A DNA stretch of 64,000 bases, taken from assembly GCA_025499705.1 (NCBI GenBank), contig JAFMVE010000014.1:1-64000 (forward strand), written 5' to 3'. The notes under the pieces are model-generated. The model was not told where the DNA came from. It saw only the letters and a list, made by a program, of their open reading frames with translations, and did no database searches. Origin of the DNA: Carboxylicivirga caseinilyticus (GTDB lineage: Bacteria; Bacteroidota; Bacteroidia; Bacteroidales; Marinilabiliaceae). Positions within the stretch are counted from its first letter, which is position 1, and each line of letters begins with the position of its first letter. Positions 36,731 through 47,076 of this stretch are shown piece after piece. Both the position numbers and the translations under genes were made by a program.

Positions 36731-37354
36731 ATGGACAAGAAGCACAAGAAGATATTATTTATTTCGGGAGGGGTGTTGACCACCGGGGCAATAGTGACCA
36801 CCGTTTTGCTGATTCGAAGACGAAACAAGCGCAAACGTGGGCTATTGCCCCCAAGTGGTTCCGATACACGGCCAGCCAATATCCTGACCACCAACAGCAA
36901 CACCTTGCCGTCCAATTTCCGCAACTGGAACGGTGGCAGTGATTACCTGTCTTCGGCTCCAAGGGGCATCCGCAACAACAATCCGGGCAACCTGATTTTC
37001 ACCAACATCAACTGGACGGGCAAACTGCCCAAAGAGCAGAACAAGGACAGGCGTTTCGAGATGTTTATCGCCCCTGAATATGGTATCCGTGCCATGATTA
37101 AAGACCTGAAAAACGACATCGAAAAGGGTAAGAACACGGTTCCGGCATTGATGACCGAATACGCCCCCCGGTTTGAGAACAACACGGATGCTTACATCCA
37201 GATGGTATGCAAGGATTTAAAGGTCAGTGCCACGGCCAAGCTGTTGCCGACCAAGAATACCCTGCGGCTATTGGTTCACTCCATCAGCCGGGTCGAAAAC
37301 GGGGGCAATTTCATCACCAACGAGCTTTTTGACAAGGCTTATGCAATGATTTGA
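36731..37354 (+). CDS. Membrane-anchored virion-type muramidase candidate
   Basis: 207 residues. A membrane helix (ILFISGGVLTTGAIVTTVLL, about 8-27), a basic stop-transfer and a flexible linker precede a domain with RGIRNNNPGNLIF (about 78-90), then FEMFIAPEYGIRAMIKDL. This signature is typical of phage structural muramidases of the P5 kind, which open a local hole in peptidoglycan at entry. ATG 36731 is chosen over an upstream GTG that overlaps the previous gene. Its membrane anchor fits a particle with a membrane. Confidence 0.7.
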   Translation: MDKKHKKILFISGGVLTTGAIVTTVLLIRRRNKRKRGLLPPSGSDTRPANILTTNSNTLPSNFRNWNGGSDYLSSAPRGIRNNNPGNLIFTNINWTGKLPKEQNKDRRFEMFIAPEYGIRAMIKDLKNDIEKGKNTVPALMTEYAPRFENNTDAYIQMVCKDLKVSATAKLLPTKNTLRLLVHSISRVENGGNFITNELFDKAYAMI

Positions 37355-37385
37355 ATTAGAGTATTAACGATTTATCACGACATAA

Positions 37386-39740
37386 ATGGCAACAATAAAG
37401 ATGTTCAGTGGAGACACGCCTCCACTCTTAAAGCAAGGAGAATGGGCTAGTGACGGCAACTATGCGTATCTGGGGATGGAAAACGGGGAATACAAGGTCT
37501 TTCAGGGTGTGTTCGACATGGCCAAAGACCAGAAGGTGACTGGCTTTAAATACAGTCTGGATGAAAAAGCCATCATCATCCCCAAAGGCACGCCCTTTTC
37601 AAAGCTCCAGCGATTGTTCAACACCCTGCCCAAAGCCTTGAAGTACCACACCAACGAAAAGGCCAGCATCGACATCATGTTTGAAAACGGAACCTACGTC
37701 AACGACTTGGGGACTTGGCTGGTGTTGCGTGACTTCTCTTACCAAATCAACATCAAATCGCTTACCAACAAGATGGACGGCACAGTTGGTTCTTACGTCA
37801 AGCCTGTGGTTTTCCAAAGCGATAAGGCCATCGAGGTGTACAACAGTGCCGTCAACTTTGCGGACATACGCTTTGAGTATTTTGATGCGGTCAGCGGTGC
37901 AGTGGCCTTCCTGAACAGCACCATCAATATTGACGATTGCTGTTTTGATGCCAAGGTTAACCAGTGTTGTGCCTTAGACCGGGGTTACAACAAGATTGTG
38001 TTTTCGGATACCTACTTCAAGATGAACCGGGACGTTCAGGATTCCATTTTGGACAAGGCTTCCGTGGGTTCGTTCATCAACATTGCCAGAAGTAAGTCGG
38101 CAGCGGAGTTCCGTCCAAAGACCATTGTGAAATCCCTCAGCGGTGGGATGATTATTGCCGGGAACGTGGAAGACCTTTTGATTGCTGAGAAAAGCCCGGT
38201 GTATATGCCCAATGGCGGTGTGGAGATTCACGGTGGATTTGTCACCAACCCCAATGGCAACATCGACATTGCCGTACCTACCAAGCTTTCACAGTTGGAA
38301 AACGACCTGAACCTGACCAACGATTACACCCGGCTGGAAAACAGGCCCACTACCATCACCCCGGAACAGGCAACAGCCATCGAAGCCTCAAAAAGCAAAA
38401 ACAGCTATCCACAAGCTGATGCGCAAAAATTGGCAGGCATTGAAGCCAATGCCACCGTTGGAGCCGATTGGAACACCAATGTGCAAAACAAACCTGTCAC
38501 CATCACGCCTGAACAAGCAGCGGCCATTGAAGCCAATACCGCAAAAAAGAGTTACCCGGAGGCTGACAAGCAAAAACTGGCAGGGATTGAAGCAAATGCC
38601 ACCGTTGGAGCGGACTGGAACACCAATGTGCAGAACAAACCTGTCACTATTTCACCCGAACAGGCCGCAGCCATTGAAGCCAACACGGCCAAAAGAAACT
38701 ACCCGGAAGTCGATGAGCAGAAACTGGCCGGAATCGAGGCCAATGCCACCGTTGGAGCGGACTGGAACACCAACGTGCAGAACAAACCTGTCACCATTTC
38801 ACCTGAACAGGCCGCTGCCATCGAGACCAACACGGCCAAACGAAACTACCCGGAAGGGGACGAACAAAAACTGGCCGGGATTGAAGCCAATGCCACCGTG
38901 GGAGCCGACTGGAACACCAATGTGCAGAACAAACCTGTTACTATTTCACCCGAACAGGCCGCAGCCATTGAAACCAACACGGCCAAAAGAAACTACCCGG
39001 AAGCTGACGAGCAAAAGCTGGCAGGGATTGAAGCCAATGCCACCGTGGGAGCTGACTGGAATACCAATGTCCAGAACAAACCAGTCACCATCACCCCGGA
39101 ACAGGCGGCAGCCATCGAGACCAACACGGCCAAACGAAACTACCCGGAAACGGACGAACAAAAGCTGGCCGGAATTGAAGCCAATGCCACCGTGGGAGCC
39201 GATTGGAACACCAACGTGCAAAACAAGCCCGTTACCATTTCACCCGAACAGGCCGAGGCCATCGAGACCAACAGCCAAAAACGAAGCTATCCACAAGCAG
39301 ACCAAGAAAAACTGGCCGGAATTGAGGAAGATGCAACCGCAGGAGCTGACTGGAATACCAACGTCCAGAACAAACCCGTGACCATCACCCCGGAACAGGC
39401 CGCAGCCATTGAGGCGAACACTTTAAAGAACAGCTATCCGCAAGATGACAGGGAGAAGCTTGTCAGCATTGAGCGCAACGCCACCGTTGGGGCAGATTGG
39501 AACCAGAACCTTCAGAACATCCCCGATTTTCTGAAAAAGTTCATCCAGATATATGCCGACACTGGCTTTTTTGCCGGGGAAGATTGGGAAGCCAAACTCA
39601 CCGAGATTCTCAATTTCCAAATCAACTTCATGAAAAACTTCGTGGATGCCGATGTGCAAAGCCTTTCGGTCAACATTGCCGGGAACAACCTGAAGCTGAC
39701 ATTCAAGGATGAAACGGATAAAACGATTACCCTTCAATAA
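37386..39740 (+). CDS. Fibre-like receptor-binding protein with eight 49-residue repeats
   Basis: 784 residues. The N terminus (TIKMFSGDTPPLLKQGEWA, then GEYKVFQG) resembles the leader domain of phage fibres such as Mtd. Residues 30-315 form a beta-helix-like region. Eight near-identical repeats of 49 residues (38346-39521) follow, with consensus PVTITPEQAAAIE, then YPEADEQKLAGIEANATVG, then ADWNTNVQNK. A short C-terminal domain completes it. Repeats of this kind build trimeric phage fibre shafts. It is the strongest single sign of a virus-like particle here. Confidence 0.8.
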   Translation: MATIKMFSGDTPPLLKQGEWASDGNYAYLGMENGEYKVFQGVFDMAKDQKVTGFKYSLDEKAIIIPKGTPFSKLQRLFNTLPKALKYHTNEKASIDIMFENGTYVNDLGTWLVLRDFSYQINIKSLTNKMDGTVGSYVKPVVFQSDKAIEVYNSAVNFADIRFEYFDAVSGAVAFLNSTINIDDCCFDAKVNQCCALDRGYNKIVFSDTYFKMNRDVQDSILDKASVGSFINIARSKSAAEFRPKTIVKSLSGGMIIAGNVEDLLIAEKSPVYMPNGGVEIHGGFVTNPNGNIDIAVPTKLSQLENDLNLTNDYTRLENRPTTITPEQATAIEASKSKNSYPQADAQKLAGIEANATVGADWNTNVQNKPVTITPEQAAAIEANTAKKSYPEADKQKLAGIEANATVGADWNTNVQNKPVTISPEQAAAIEANTAKRNYPEVDEQKLAGIEANATVGADWNTNVQNKPVTISPEQAAAIETNTAKRNYPEGDEQKLAGIEANATVGADWNTNVQNKPVTISPEQAAAIETNTAKRNYPEADEQKLAGIEANATVGADWNTNVQNKPVTITPEQAAAIETNTAKRNYPETDEQKLAGIEANATVGADWNTNVQNKPVTISPEQAEAIETNSQKRSYPQADQEKLAGIEEDATAGADWNTNVQNKPVTITPEQAAAIEANTLKNSYPQDDREKLVSIERNATVGADWNQNLQNIPDFLKKFIQIYADTGFFAGEDWEAKLTEILNFQINFMKNFVDADVQSLSVNIAGNNLKLTFKDETDKTITLQ
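38346..39521 (+). repeat. Eight tandem 147-bp repeats inside the fibre gene
   Basis: Eight in-frame units of 147 bp (49 codons) are highly similar at both DNA and protein level. The central ones differ mainly at a few codons (EVDEQ, EGDEQ, EADEQ, ETDEQ). Such repeats can expand or contract by recombination and so change fibre length. Confidence 0.9.
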
Positions 39741-39747
39741 GATTTGA

Positions 39748-41055
39748 ATGGATAAAAATGGCTACATATCCAAGGTTCGGGAAGAACTAAAAGCAGGCCA
39801 CAGGCATTCCAAGACCACCATTGAAAGCCTTGCCAAGGGGTTTGGTATCACCAACAAAAACTTGGTTAAGGAGTTCACTGAGCTGGCCATTGTGCTGAAT
39901 GCCCGTGAGATTGCTCACGACAGCTCCCTTACCACCTATGAGAAGTATCTGGATATTGTAGCCCTTTACCAATCACAAGTCAACCTCTCCATGCGCACCA
40001 GCATGAGCGTGCTGATGCAGCAATATTCCACGCCTGCACCCATTTCGTTACTGGCTTCCAGCTATGTATTGAAACAAGATGGGCTGAGTGGCTACAAGGC
40101 GTTTAAGAACATTGTCAAGGGCGACAAAAACGCCAAGATAGTAGGCAATGCCCATTTGCAACCGGAGCGCAGCCATCAGGAACCACTCTATCTGGAGCCA
40201 TCGGCAGGAAACGGATTGTTGACCATAGCCTTGCCCTATCACCAGACCTATGTGAACGAGCTGGATGATGTGCGCTTGAGCAATCTACAAGACCAGCCTT
40301 TTGCCACGGTCAGCAGTTGGGATGCTTTACAACCTCCCTATGCTTTTCGTCAGAAGTTTGATGGTGTGGTGACCAATCCGCCTTTTGGTGCATTATCTGA
40401 ACCCATCCTGTTTGGCAACTTCCGGATTAAGCGGATGGAACATGCCATGTGTCTGGCCGCTTTGCGCTGCATGAAGGACGATGGCCGTGCCGCCATCATC
40501 ATCGGTGGCCACACCACTTGGGACGAGCAGGGACGGGTGACAGCCGGGCATAACCGCATTTTCCTGAACTACCTCTACCATTTTTACAATGTGGATGACA
40601 TCATTCCCATCAACGGTAAAAAGCTCTATTCCCGTCAGGGGACTTCCATCAACACCAGATTGATTCTTATCAACGGGGCAAAAGACAAACCCGAAGGGGC
40701 AGCACCACTTGTAAAGACGCATGGCAATGCGTCTCTAAAAACCGTGGTCAACACCCACGAGGAACTATGGGAACGGGTGGGCTTGGACAAATCAACCAGC
40801 AACGACATGACAAAAATGAAACTTCGGGCAAAGGCCATCCTGCTCAAACAGAAACAGCAATCCTTGGGCGGTCTCCGTGCCAGAAAAGATGAGTTCTGGA
40901 CAGAGGTTAAAGGCGACATCATCCTAGTGAAGAAGCTCCCCAACGGGATGATTGAATACGATGATTTCTTCAAAGGAAAGGTTCGGAACATTCGCATGAA
41001 AAGCGAGCTGTTCAAGCGCAAGGCCGATGCCACCAAATATTTTAAACACTCCTAA
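39748..41055 (+). CDS. Class I DNA methyltransferase-like protein of a polyvalent set
   Basis: 435 residues. Helical N-terminal region (about 1-130), then an N6-adenine-type methyltransferase core: SAM-binding LYLEPSAGNGLLTIAL (about 147-162) and catalytic TNPPFGAL (about 209-216). C-terminally it carries MKLRAKAILLKQKQ (about 355-368), a short motif shared with the next two proteins. Methyltransferases of this kind in phage polyvalent sets protect incoming DNA. It lies three bases before the strawberry-notch-like gene. Confidence 0.8.
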   Translation: MDKNGYISKVREELKAGHRHSKTTIESLAKGFGITNKNLVKEFTELAIVLNAREIAHDSSLTTYEKYLDIVALYQSQVNLSMRTSMSVLMQQYSTPAPISLLASSYVLKQDGLSGYKAFKNIVKGDKNAKIVGNAHLQPERSHQEPLYLEPSAGNGLLTIALPYHQTYVNELDDVRLSNLQDQPFATVSSWDALQPPYAFRQKFDGVVTNPPFGALSEPILFGNFRIKRMEHAMCLAALRCMKDDGRAAIIIGGHTTWDEQGRVTAGHNRIFLNYLYHFYNVDDIIPINGKKLYSRQGTSINTRLILINGAKDKPEGAAPLVKTHGNASLKTVVNTHEELWERVGLDKSTSNDMTKMKLRAKAILLKQKQQSLGGLRARKDEFWTEVKGDIILVKKLPNGMIEYDDFFKGKVRNIRMKSELFKRKADATKYFKHS

Positions 41056-41058
41056 GCT

Positions 41059-44000
41059 ATGAAGTCGAATATTTTATTTCAAAAGCAAAGCATTACCATC
41101 AAATTCAACCAAAAGCCACCCCGACATGTTGGCTCCCGGTTGGTTGAATTGGGCTTTTCGACCAAGGACAACAAGAGCTTTGTCCGCTCCAAGAAGTTGG
41201 CGCAAAACGAACATGAATACCTGCAAGGGATGCTTGGTCACAAAGGGTTGGGCATGGCCTATATCCCGGCAGCCGAAAAAGGGTTTATTCTCGATACCAC
41301 CGTACCTGACAGCATGGGACATGAGATGCACATTGCCATCCGTAAAATCAAAAAGAGCATCGGTCAGCCGCTATTCGATTACGTAGCCGGAAAGTTGGAT
41401 TATTCCAATGATGAGCTGGTAAAGGCATTGAGTTGTGAGCAGATTGATGCGGTTTCACTGGCTATCTACAATATTGAAAAACGCCATCAGGGTATCATCG
41501 TGGGCGACCAGACCGGGATTGGCAAAGGCAGAACCGCAGCCGCCCTCATCCGCTATGGCGTGAAACAAGGCTTGCAGCCAGTGTTCCTTTCCGAAAAGCC
41601 CAACCTGTTTACGGATTTGTACCGTGACCTCTCCGACATTGGCAGCTCCGCCCTTGTGCCGTTCATCGTGAATGCCAAGGAGAGCAAGACCAACATCATG
41701 GACAAAAGCGGTGAAGTGGTCTATTCAGCACCGGAAAAGCCCACACAGGACAGAATCATCAACAACCAGAACGTGCCGGGCAGTTACAACTTTGTGTGTG
41801 CCACCTACTCGCAGTTCAACCAGCCCAAGAAGCCAGCCAAACAGCAGTTTTTGAGTGCCGTTTCCGGTGGTAACATCATCATTATGGACGAAGCGCACAA
41901 CGCTTCGGGCAGCTCCAATACAGGTGAGTTTATGCAGGACGTGCTGCGCCAAACTAAAGGCGTGTGTTTCCTGTCGGCCACCTTTGCCAAGCGGCCTGAC
42001 AACATGCCCATCTATGCGCAAAAGACCTCCATGAGCGATGCCAACATGACCAGCGAGGATTTGGTGGAAGCAATCACCAAGGGCGGTGTGGCCTTACAAG
42101 AGATATTGGCCGCACAATTGGTTTCAGAAGGTCAAATGATTCGCAGGGAACGCTCCTTTGAAGGTGTGGAAGTCAACTACATTGAGCTGAAAGAGAAAGC
42201 CGCCCAGCAAGCCGATACCGCAGATAAGATAACTTCCATCATCCGGGACATCATCGGCTTTCAGGAAAAGTACATCAACAAACAGGTGGAGCAGCTCGAT
42301 AAGATTGCCGCAGCCGAAAGCAAGGAAGTGGAAACACGCAAAGGAACCGAGAAAGCCGGGGTTGACAACATCCCCTATTTCTCCAAGGTGTTCAACGTGA
42401 TTAACCAGCTCCTTTTCAGTCTCAATGCCGAAGATGTGGCCGAACATGCCATCAAGCGGTTGAAGGAAGGCAAAAAGCCAGTGATTGCCTTTGCCTCCAC
42501 AATGGGCAGTTTCTTGGAGGACATGGCCAAGCCGGATGACATTATTAACGGTGATTTCTCCATTGTGCTGGAGAAAGGTCTGGACAGTGTGCTTCGCTAC
42601 ACCGAAAAGGACATTGACGGCCAGAGCGAAGGCAAGACATTCAACATCTCCGACCTTTCGGAAGATGCCCAATTTGCTTACCGGGATATTCTCAAACGCA
42701 TTGAGAAAGCATCTACAGGAATTACCATCAGTCCATTGGATTTGATTATCCAGAAAATTCGTGAAGCCGGGTATTCAGTTGGTGAGGTGACCGGGCGCAA
42801 GCTTTGTGTGCAGTACAACTCCACAAAGAAAGGCAATACCACTGCCTTAGTGTTGAACCGCAAAAAGGAAAACACGGCCAGCCTATTCCGCCAGTTTAAC
42901 GACAACGAAATCGACTGTTTGCTCATCAACCAATCCGGTTCCACCGGGGCATCGGCTCATGCCATTGTCACCGACAAGGTTCCGGCAGAAAAGGTCAAGC
43001 AACGGGTGATGATAATCCTCCAGCCGGAGCTGAACATCAATACCGAAATACAGAAGCGTGGCCGCATCAACCGCACCGGGCAAATCATGAAGCCGATTTA
43101 CGACTACATCATCTCATCCATCCCGGCACAGAAGCGGTTTATGATGATGCTCAAAAAGAAGCTCAAATCACTGGACGCTAACACCACCTCCAACCAGAAA
43201 AACAGCAAGTCGCAACTGGAATCGGATGACTTCCTGAATAAGTACGGAGACAAGGTAGTCCGCCAGTACATGCTGGAAAACCCGGAGCTGAACAAAGCCT
43301 TGGACAACCCCTTGAAATTTGAAGGCAAGGACGGTGATGAAACGCCATCCGAAGGCGATGCTTCCAAAGTGACCGGGCGTGTGGCCGTGTTGTCGGTGAA
43401 GGAACAGGAGAAGTTTTACGGAGAGGTGATTGAGCGGTACAACGACTATGTGGAGTACCTCAAACAATCTGGCGAGTATGACCTTGAGGTGGAAGTCTTA
43501 GACCTGAAAGCAGAGACTTTAGACCGCAGAGTGGTGATTGCCGGGAAAGGTGGCCGTTCGGTATTTGGGAACGATACCTTTCTGGAAAAATGCGAGTGCA
43601 ATGTTTTAAAGAAACCTTATGGCAAAGCAGAACTGGAAAAGCTCATCCAGAAACATCTGGAAGGAAAAGACACCGATGCCATAGCTGAAGAAATCATCCA
43701 AGGCCACGAAAAGCATCTTCAGGCCAAACTCAACGAGGACTTAAAGGAAATTGAGACCAAATACAAGGAGCTGGTTGCGGATATTGTCAATGAAAAGTCG
43801 TTCCAGAAGATTCCGGTATTTGACAAGGCCGCCCAGAACGCATACTTGGCCGAACGCACCGAGGAACTTGAAACGGCCAAACAGGAAGCCATTTCCCGGA
43901 CACATACCCAGAGCGAGAACCGCAAAAACTATCTCAATAGCTTCTTTCGTTTCTTTCGCACCGGGCATGGTTATTTCTACCCGGCATTGAGTTTTGAGGC

Positions 44001-45006
44001 CGACAGTAGCGACAATTCCTATTGCATCTTCCTAGGCTTCGACATCAATCCCAAACGCAAAAACCCGTATGCACCGTCAGCGGTGAAGCTTCGCTTTGCC
44101 ATTGCCGACAGCCGTAAATACATTGTCCTTCCGGCTTCGGGTGACACGGCCAAGGAGATTGAGCGCATTCAGGCCAGAAGTTTTCAGCTCACTACCTCCC
44201 AAAAGGAAAACCTGATTAACCGTTGGGACGAAGCCATCAAAGCCTACACCTCTGACCGACAAATCCGCTACATAGTTACAGGCAACATCCTGCAAGGTTC
44301 GGCTGATTTTTCCGGCAAACTGGTGAGCTATACCACCAAGGGCAAAGGTGTTCAAAAAGGCATCCTGATGAGTGAGGCATGGTCGCCCGACAATGGCGAC
44401 AGCAAGGCCAATGCTTATGTGGTGGCTCCCATTGCCAAGCTGCAAAAGCACATCATGAGCCTTCGCAGCGGTGCGACCATCAACACCGAGAACAAAATAA
44501 GCATCGTGCGCCATTACGATGGGAACTTCCAAGTAATCATGCCCAAGACCAAGAGCCACATTCCCATCTACACCGACAAGGATGTGGTAAAGCTTCTGGT
44601 CAATAACCGGGACGGCTTTGAAATGGTCTCCGGCAACATGAAAGCTTCGGTGACGGAAAGCAACATGCCCAAGCTGTTGCAAATCTTTGGGGAACGGTTC
44701 AGCCTTTCGGTGAAGATTCCCCGGCATTACTTCGATGAATACCTTGAAAAGGATTCAACCCGAACTGACACCGTGGACAGCCTGACTAAGGAGGCGATGG
44801 AACTATTCGAGCTGGATAAAAAGGAGTTTCCTGAGCGGCTGGCCAAGCAAAAGCAGGGTTTTCAGAAAAGCAAAGCGGACAACGAGGATAAGACCAAAGC
44901 ATTAAAGTTGGTCAAGCTCAGGGCTAAAGCCATCCTGATTCTACAAAAGCAGATGCGCAACGTGGCCGGATTGGGTTCCCATCCTAAAATCAAGACCATC
45001 CTATGA
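41059..45006 (+). CDS. Strawberry-notch-like superfamily 2 helicase
   Basis: 1315 residues. Motif I is GDQTGIGKGRTAAALI (about 151-166), motif II IIMDEAHNASG (about 274-284), motif III FLSATFAKRPDN. The C-terminal lobe has LINQSGSTGASAHAI and EIQKRGRINRTGQ (about 660-672), the SBNO family signature. The last 40 residues contain VKLRAKAILILQKQ, also found in the flanking genes. Such helicases occur with methyltransferase and zincin domains in polyvalent proteins of phages and conjugative elements, thought to be delivered with the DNA to counter host defences. The stop overlaps the next start (ATGA). Confidence 0.85.
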   Translation: MKSNILFQKQSITIKFNQKPPRHVGSRLVELGFSTKDNKSFVRSKKLAQNEHEYLQGMLGHKGLGMAYIPAAEKGFILDTTVPDSMGHEMHIAIRKIKKSIGQPLFDYVAGKLDYSNDELVKALSCEQIDAVSLAIYNIEKRHQGIIVGDQTGIGKGRTAAALIRYGVKQGLQPVFLSEKPNLFTDLYRDLSDIGSSALVPFIVNAKESKTNIMDKSGEVVYSAPEKPTQDRIINNQNVPGSYNFVCATYSQFNQPKKPAKQQFLSAVSGGNIIIMDEAHNASGSSNTGEFMQDVLRQTKGVCFLSATFAKRPDNMPIYAQKTSMSDANMTSEDLVEAITKGGVALQEILAAQLVSEGQMIRRERSFEGVEVNYIELKEKAAQQADTADKITSIIRDIIGFQEKYINKQVEQLDKIAAAESKEVETRKGTEKAGVDNIPYFSKVFNVINQLLFSLNAEDVAEHAIKRLKEGKKPVIAFASTMGSFLEDMAKPDDIINGDFSIVLEKGLDSVLRYTEKDIDGQSEGKTFNISDLSEDAQFAYRDILKRIEKASTGITISPLDLIIQKIREAGYSVGEVTGRKLCVQYNSTKKGNTTALVLNRKKENTASLFRQFNDNEIDCLLINQSGSTGASAHAIVTDKVPAEKVKQRVMIILQPELNINTEIQKRGRINRTGQIMKPIYDYIISSIPAQKRFMMMLKKKLKSLDANTTSNQKNSKSQLESDDFLNKYGDKVVRQYMLENPELNKALDNPLKFEGKDGDETPSEGDASKVTGRVAVLSVKEQEKFYGEVIERYNDYVEYLKQSGEYDLEVEVLDLKAETLDRRVVIAGKGGRSVFGNDTFLEKCECNVLKKPYGKAELEKLIQKHLEGKDTDAIAEEIIQGHEKHLQAKLNEDLKEIETKYKELVADIVNEKSFQKIPVFDKAAQNAYLAERTEELETAKQEAISRTHTQSENRKNYLNSFFRFFRTGHGYFYPALSFEADSSDNSYCIFLGFDINPKRKNPYAPSAVKLRFAIADSRKYIVLPASGDTAKEIERIQARSFQLTTSQKENLINRWDEAIKAYTSDRQIRYIVTGNILQGSADFSGKLVSYTTKGKGVQKGILMSEAWSPDNGDSKANAYVVAPIAKLQKHIMSLRSGATINTENKISIVRHYDGNFQVIMPKTKSHIPIYTDKDVVKLLVNNRDGFEMVSGNMKASVTESNMPKLLQIFGERFSLSVKIPRHYFDEYLEKDSTRTDTVDSLTKEAMELFELDKKEFPERLAKQKQGFQKSKADNEDKTKALKLVKLRAKAILILQKQMRNVAGLGSHPKIKTIL

Positions 45007-47042
45007 GCAAGGCAAAGAAGATTCAGCTCCGCACTGACCGCTTTCCTGAACTTCGTGGCCTGCCTGCCGCTTTGGTAGGTATTGACGATGAAGTGGAAAA
45101 AGCCTTACAGGAGAAGCAAAAGAACCGTCAATACAAGGATGCCGGAAAACGGGTGCATGGCTCACGTAAGGAGCAGGCCATGTACAGCAAGCTTATCAGC
45201 TCCAGCGACCTGCAAAGCATCGAACAGGACGAGGCCACGGCTATCGAGCTGGTGAAAAAAGACAAGGTTTTCCCAAAGGTTGACCCACAACTGGAAAAGG
45301 AAAACGGTACGGATTCAGGGTGCGCTTTCCTGAAGGTAAAGCTTCGTCAGGCATTCCCGGCCACACCCCATGCCAACACCAAGCTGGCACGGGAGCAATA
45401 CGTGAAAATGGCTGAGGCTTTCAATACCGTCTTCAACGAGGCCGTGACCATTGAAGACTTAAAGAAGCTCTTGCCCATCGCTACCGATGGGCAAATCGTA
45501 CCTAATACAGACTTCGGGATGCTGTTCGGAAAGCAGCTCCGAAATCTGGTATTCGTGCTATATGGCTATGGCAACGGTGTGGGTGCAGCCAAGCAAACGT
45601 TGATTGATGCACGCAGGTATTCAGGCATTTCCAGAGAGAGAGCCTTGCCGCACTACAACAACCTAAAAGCCTATTACGACCGGATTATCGAACGCCAGCA
45701 ACATTGCATTGATTCGGCCAAGCAGATAATCTCCGAGGCAGACATGAGGCAGCACCGGACAAATGACCTGACCTTTCGGGGCGGTATGCTCAGTAGTGTT
45801 CGCACCGTGGAGCAGTACGTCCAGTATGTCACGCAGGTGTGTACCCGGTTTATTGGCGACCACCAAAAGGAGTTCAACCAGAAAAAAGAAGAGTTCCCCA
45901 ACAAGGAATTTGAACCGGACTGGTCATGGGCGAACATCAAGAAAACAGCAACCACCCAAAGCAGCTCCAAGCCCAAGATGGAGGCCGTACCCTTGGCCTA
46001 CATCAAGCGCACAGGGGGATTCTTGATTGAGGAAGCGGATGAAAAGACGGTCATCGAAAAGCTGCATTTCAAATCGCTCACATTGGGCAACTATGTGAAG
46101 GACAATGAAGCGCAGGAACATATCCGTCATTTTGTGGCTGCCATCGTGGATTTGTGCGAAGTGTTGGACATCAACCTCTCCATCAATGAAAAACTTGCCA
46201 TTGCCTTCGGGGCTTTTGGCCGGGGCGGTAAAGCGATGGCCACTTATCACCCCACACGCCAGCTCATCAACCTGACCAAGCGCAACGGGGATGGTTCGGT
46301 AGCCCACGAATGGGGGCATTTCTTCGACCATTATCTGAATGGTTTTGCATTGACCAAACCAGCCTTGCGCTCCGAGCAGTATTTAGACCTGTTAATGGAT
46401 AAGTTTGGCAGCAGGCGCAAATACCTGACCAGTTCACGCTCCTCTATGAGCTGGGATTATTTCATCAGTGAGATGGAGTACAACCTGAAAAACCATATCC
46501 CGGACAGCCCCCTGCTTAAAAGCATGGCCGGAATGGTAGCCATGCTTCGCTTTGGGTATTACCACATCGAGGGGACGATGGTCAGCTACCATCAGGACGA
46601 CATCAAAGGCAAAAAGCCAACTGACAGTTTCCTGTATTACCATTCAAAGCTGCAAGGTTCCTATTGGAGCAACATCGCCGAAATGTTTGCCCGGAGCTTT
46701 GAGTGTTATGTGGCCGATAAGCTCAAAGAGCAAGGCCGGGTGAACAACTATCTTGTTTCGGGAAGCTTATTTGGCTTCCCGGTCTATCCGCAAGGCAAGG
46801 AACGGGCGTGCATCAACAAATGCTTCGACCACCTGATAGCTTCCATGAAAAGTCATCTCTCCGTCAAATCCTTTACCCCATTCACCACCCAACGAGCCGA
46901 TGAGTACATCGACCTAAACCAAGAGGGAAAGGTCAATAAAGGGGTGATTGTCGGTAAAGAGCGCAAGCTGAAGCTGGCCAAAATACGGGCTAAGGCCATT
47001 ATCATCAAGCAAAAACAAGCCCTTTCCAAGGGCAGCGAATAA
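45003..47042 (+). CDS. Polyvalent-type protein with zincin metallopeptidase domain
   Basis: 679 residues. The zincin-like motif SVAHEWGHFFDHYLNGF (about 432-448) provides HExxH plus a third His. The N-terminal 400 residues contain LPD-type helical regions without a named fold. The C terminus ends with KLAKIRAKAIIIKQKQALS, the motif shared with the two upstream proteins. LPD-zincin proteins in phages and plasmids are thought to cleave host proteins or process packaged proteins. Translationally coupled to the helicase by a 4-base overlap. Confidence 0.75.
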   Translation: MSKAKKIQLRTDRFPELRGLPAALVGIDDEVEKALQEKQKNRQYKDAGKRVHGSRKEQAMYSKLISSSDLQSIEQDEATAIELVKKDKVFPKVDPQLEKENGTDSGCAFLKVKLRQAFPATPHANTKLAREQYVKMAEAFNTVFNEAVTIEDLKKLLPIATDGQIVPNTDFGMLFGKQLRNLVFVLYGYGNGVGAAKQTLIDARRYSGISRERALPHYNNLKAYYDRIIERQQHCIDSAKQIISEADMRQHRTNDLTFRGGMLSSVRTVEQYVQYVTQVCTRFIGDHQKEFNQKKEEFPNKEFEPDWSWANIKKTATTQSSSKPKMEAVPLAYIKRTGGFLIEEADEKTVIEKLHFKSLTLGNYVKDNEAQEHIRHFVAAIVDLCEVLDINLSINEKLAIAFGAFGRGGKAMATYHPTRQLINLTKRNGDGSVAHEWGHFFDHYLNGFALTKPALRSEQYLDLLMDKFGSRRKYLTSSRSSMSWDYFISEMEYNLKNHIPDSPLLKSMAGMVAMLRFGYYHIEGTMVSYHQDDIKGKKPTDSFLYYHSKLQGSYWSNIAEMFARSFECYVADKLKEQGRVNNYLVSGSLFGFPVYPQGKERACINKCFDHLIASMKSHLSVKSFTPFTTQRADEYIDLNQEGKVNKGVIVGKERKLKLAKIRAKAIIIKQKQALSKGSE

Positions 47043-47076
47043 TATACAAACGTGTTAGAACTTAATATCATACAGC

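Noticed and set aside
38419-39381. Second plus-strand frame of 320 codons inside the fibre gene
   Set aside because: It is an out-of-frame reading of the 147-bp repeats, with a Lys/Pro/Thr-rich translation and no independent features.
38346-39521. Possible CRISPR array
   Set aside because: Repeats are 147 bp, contiguous and in frame within a protein; there are no unique spacers and no cas genes.
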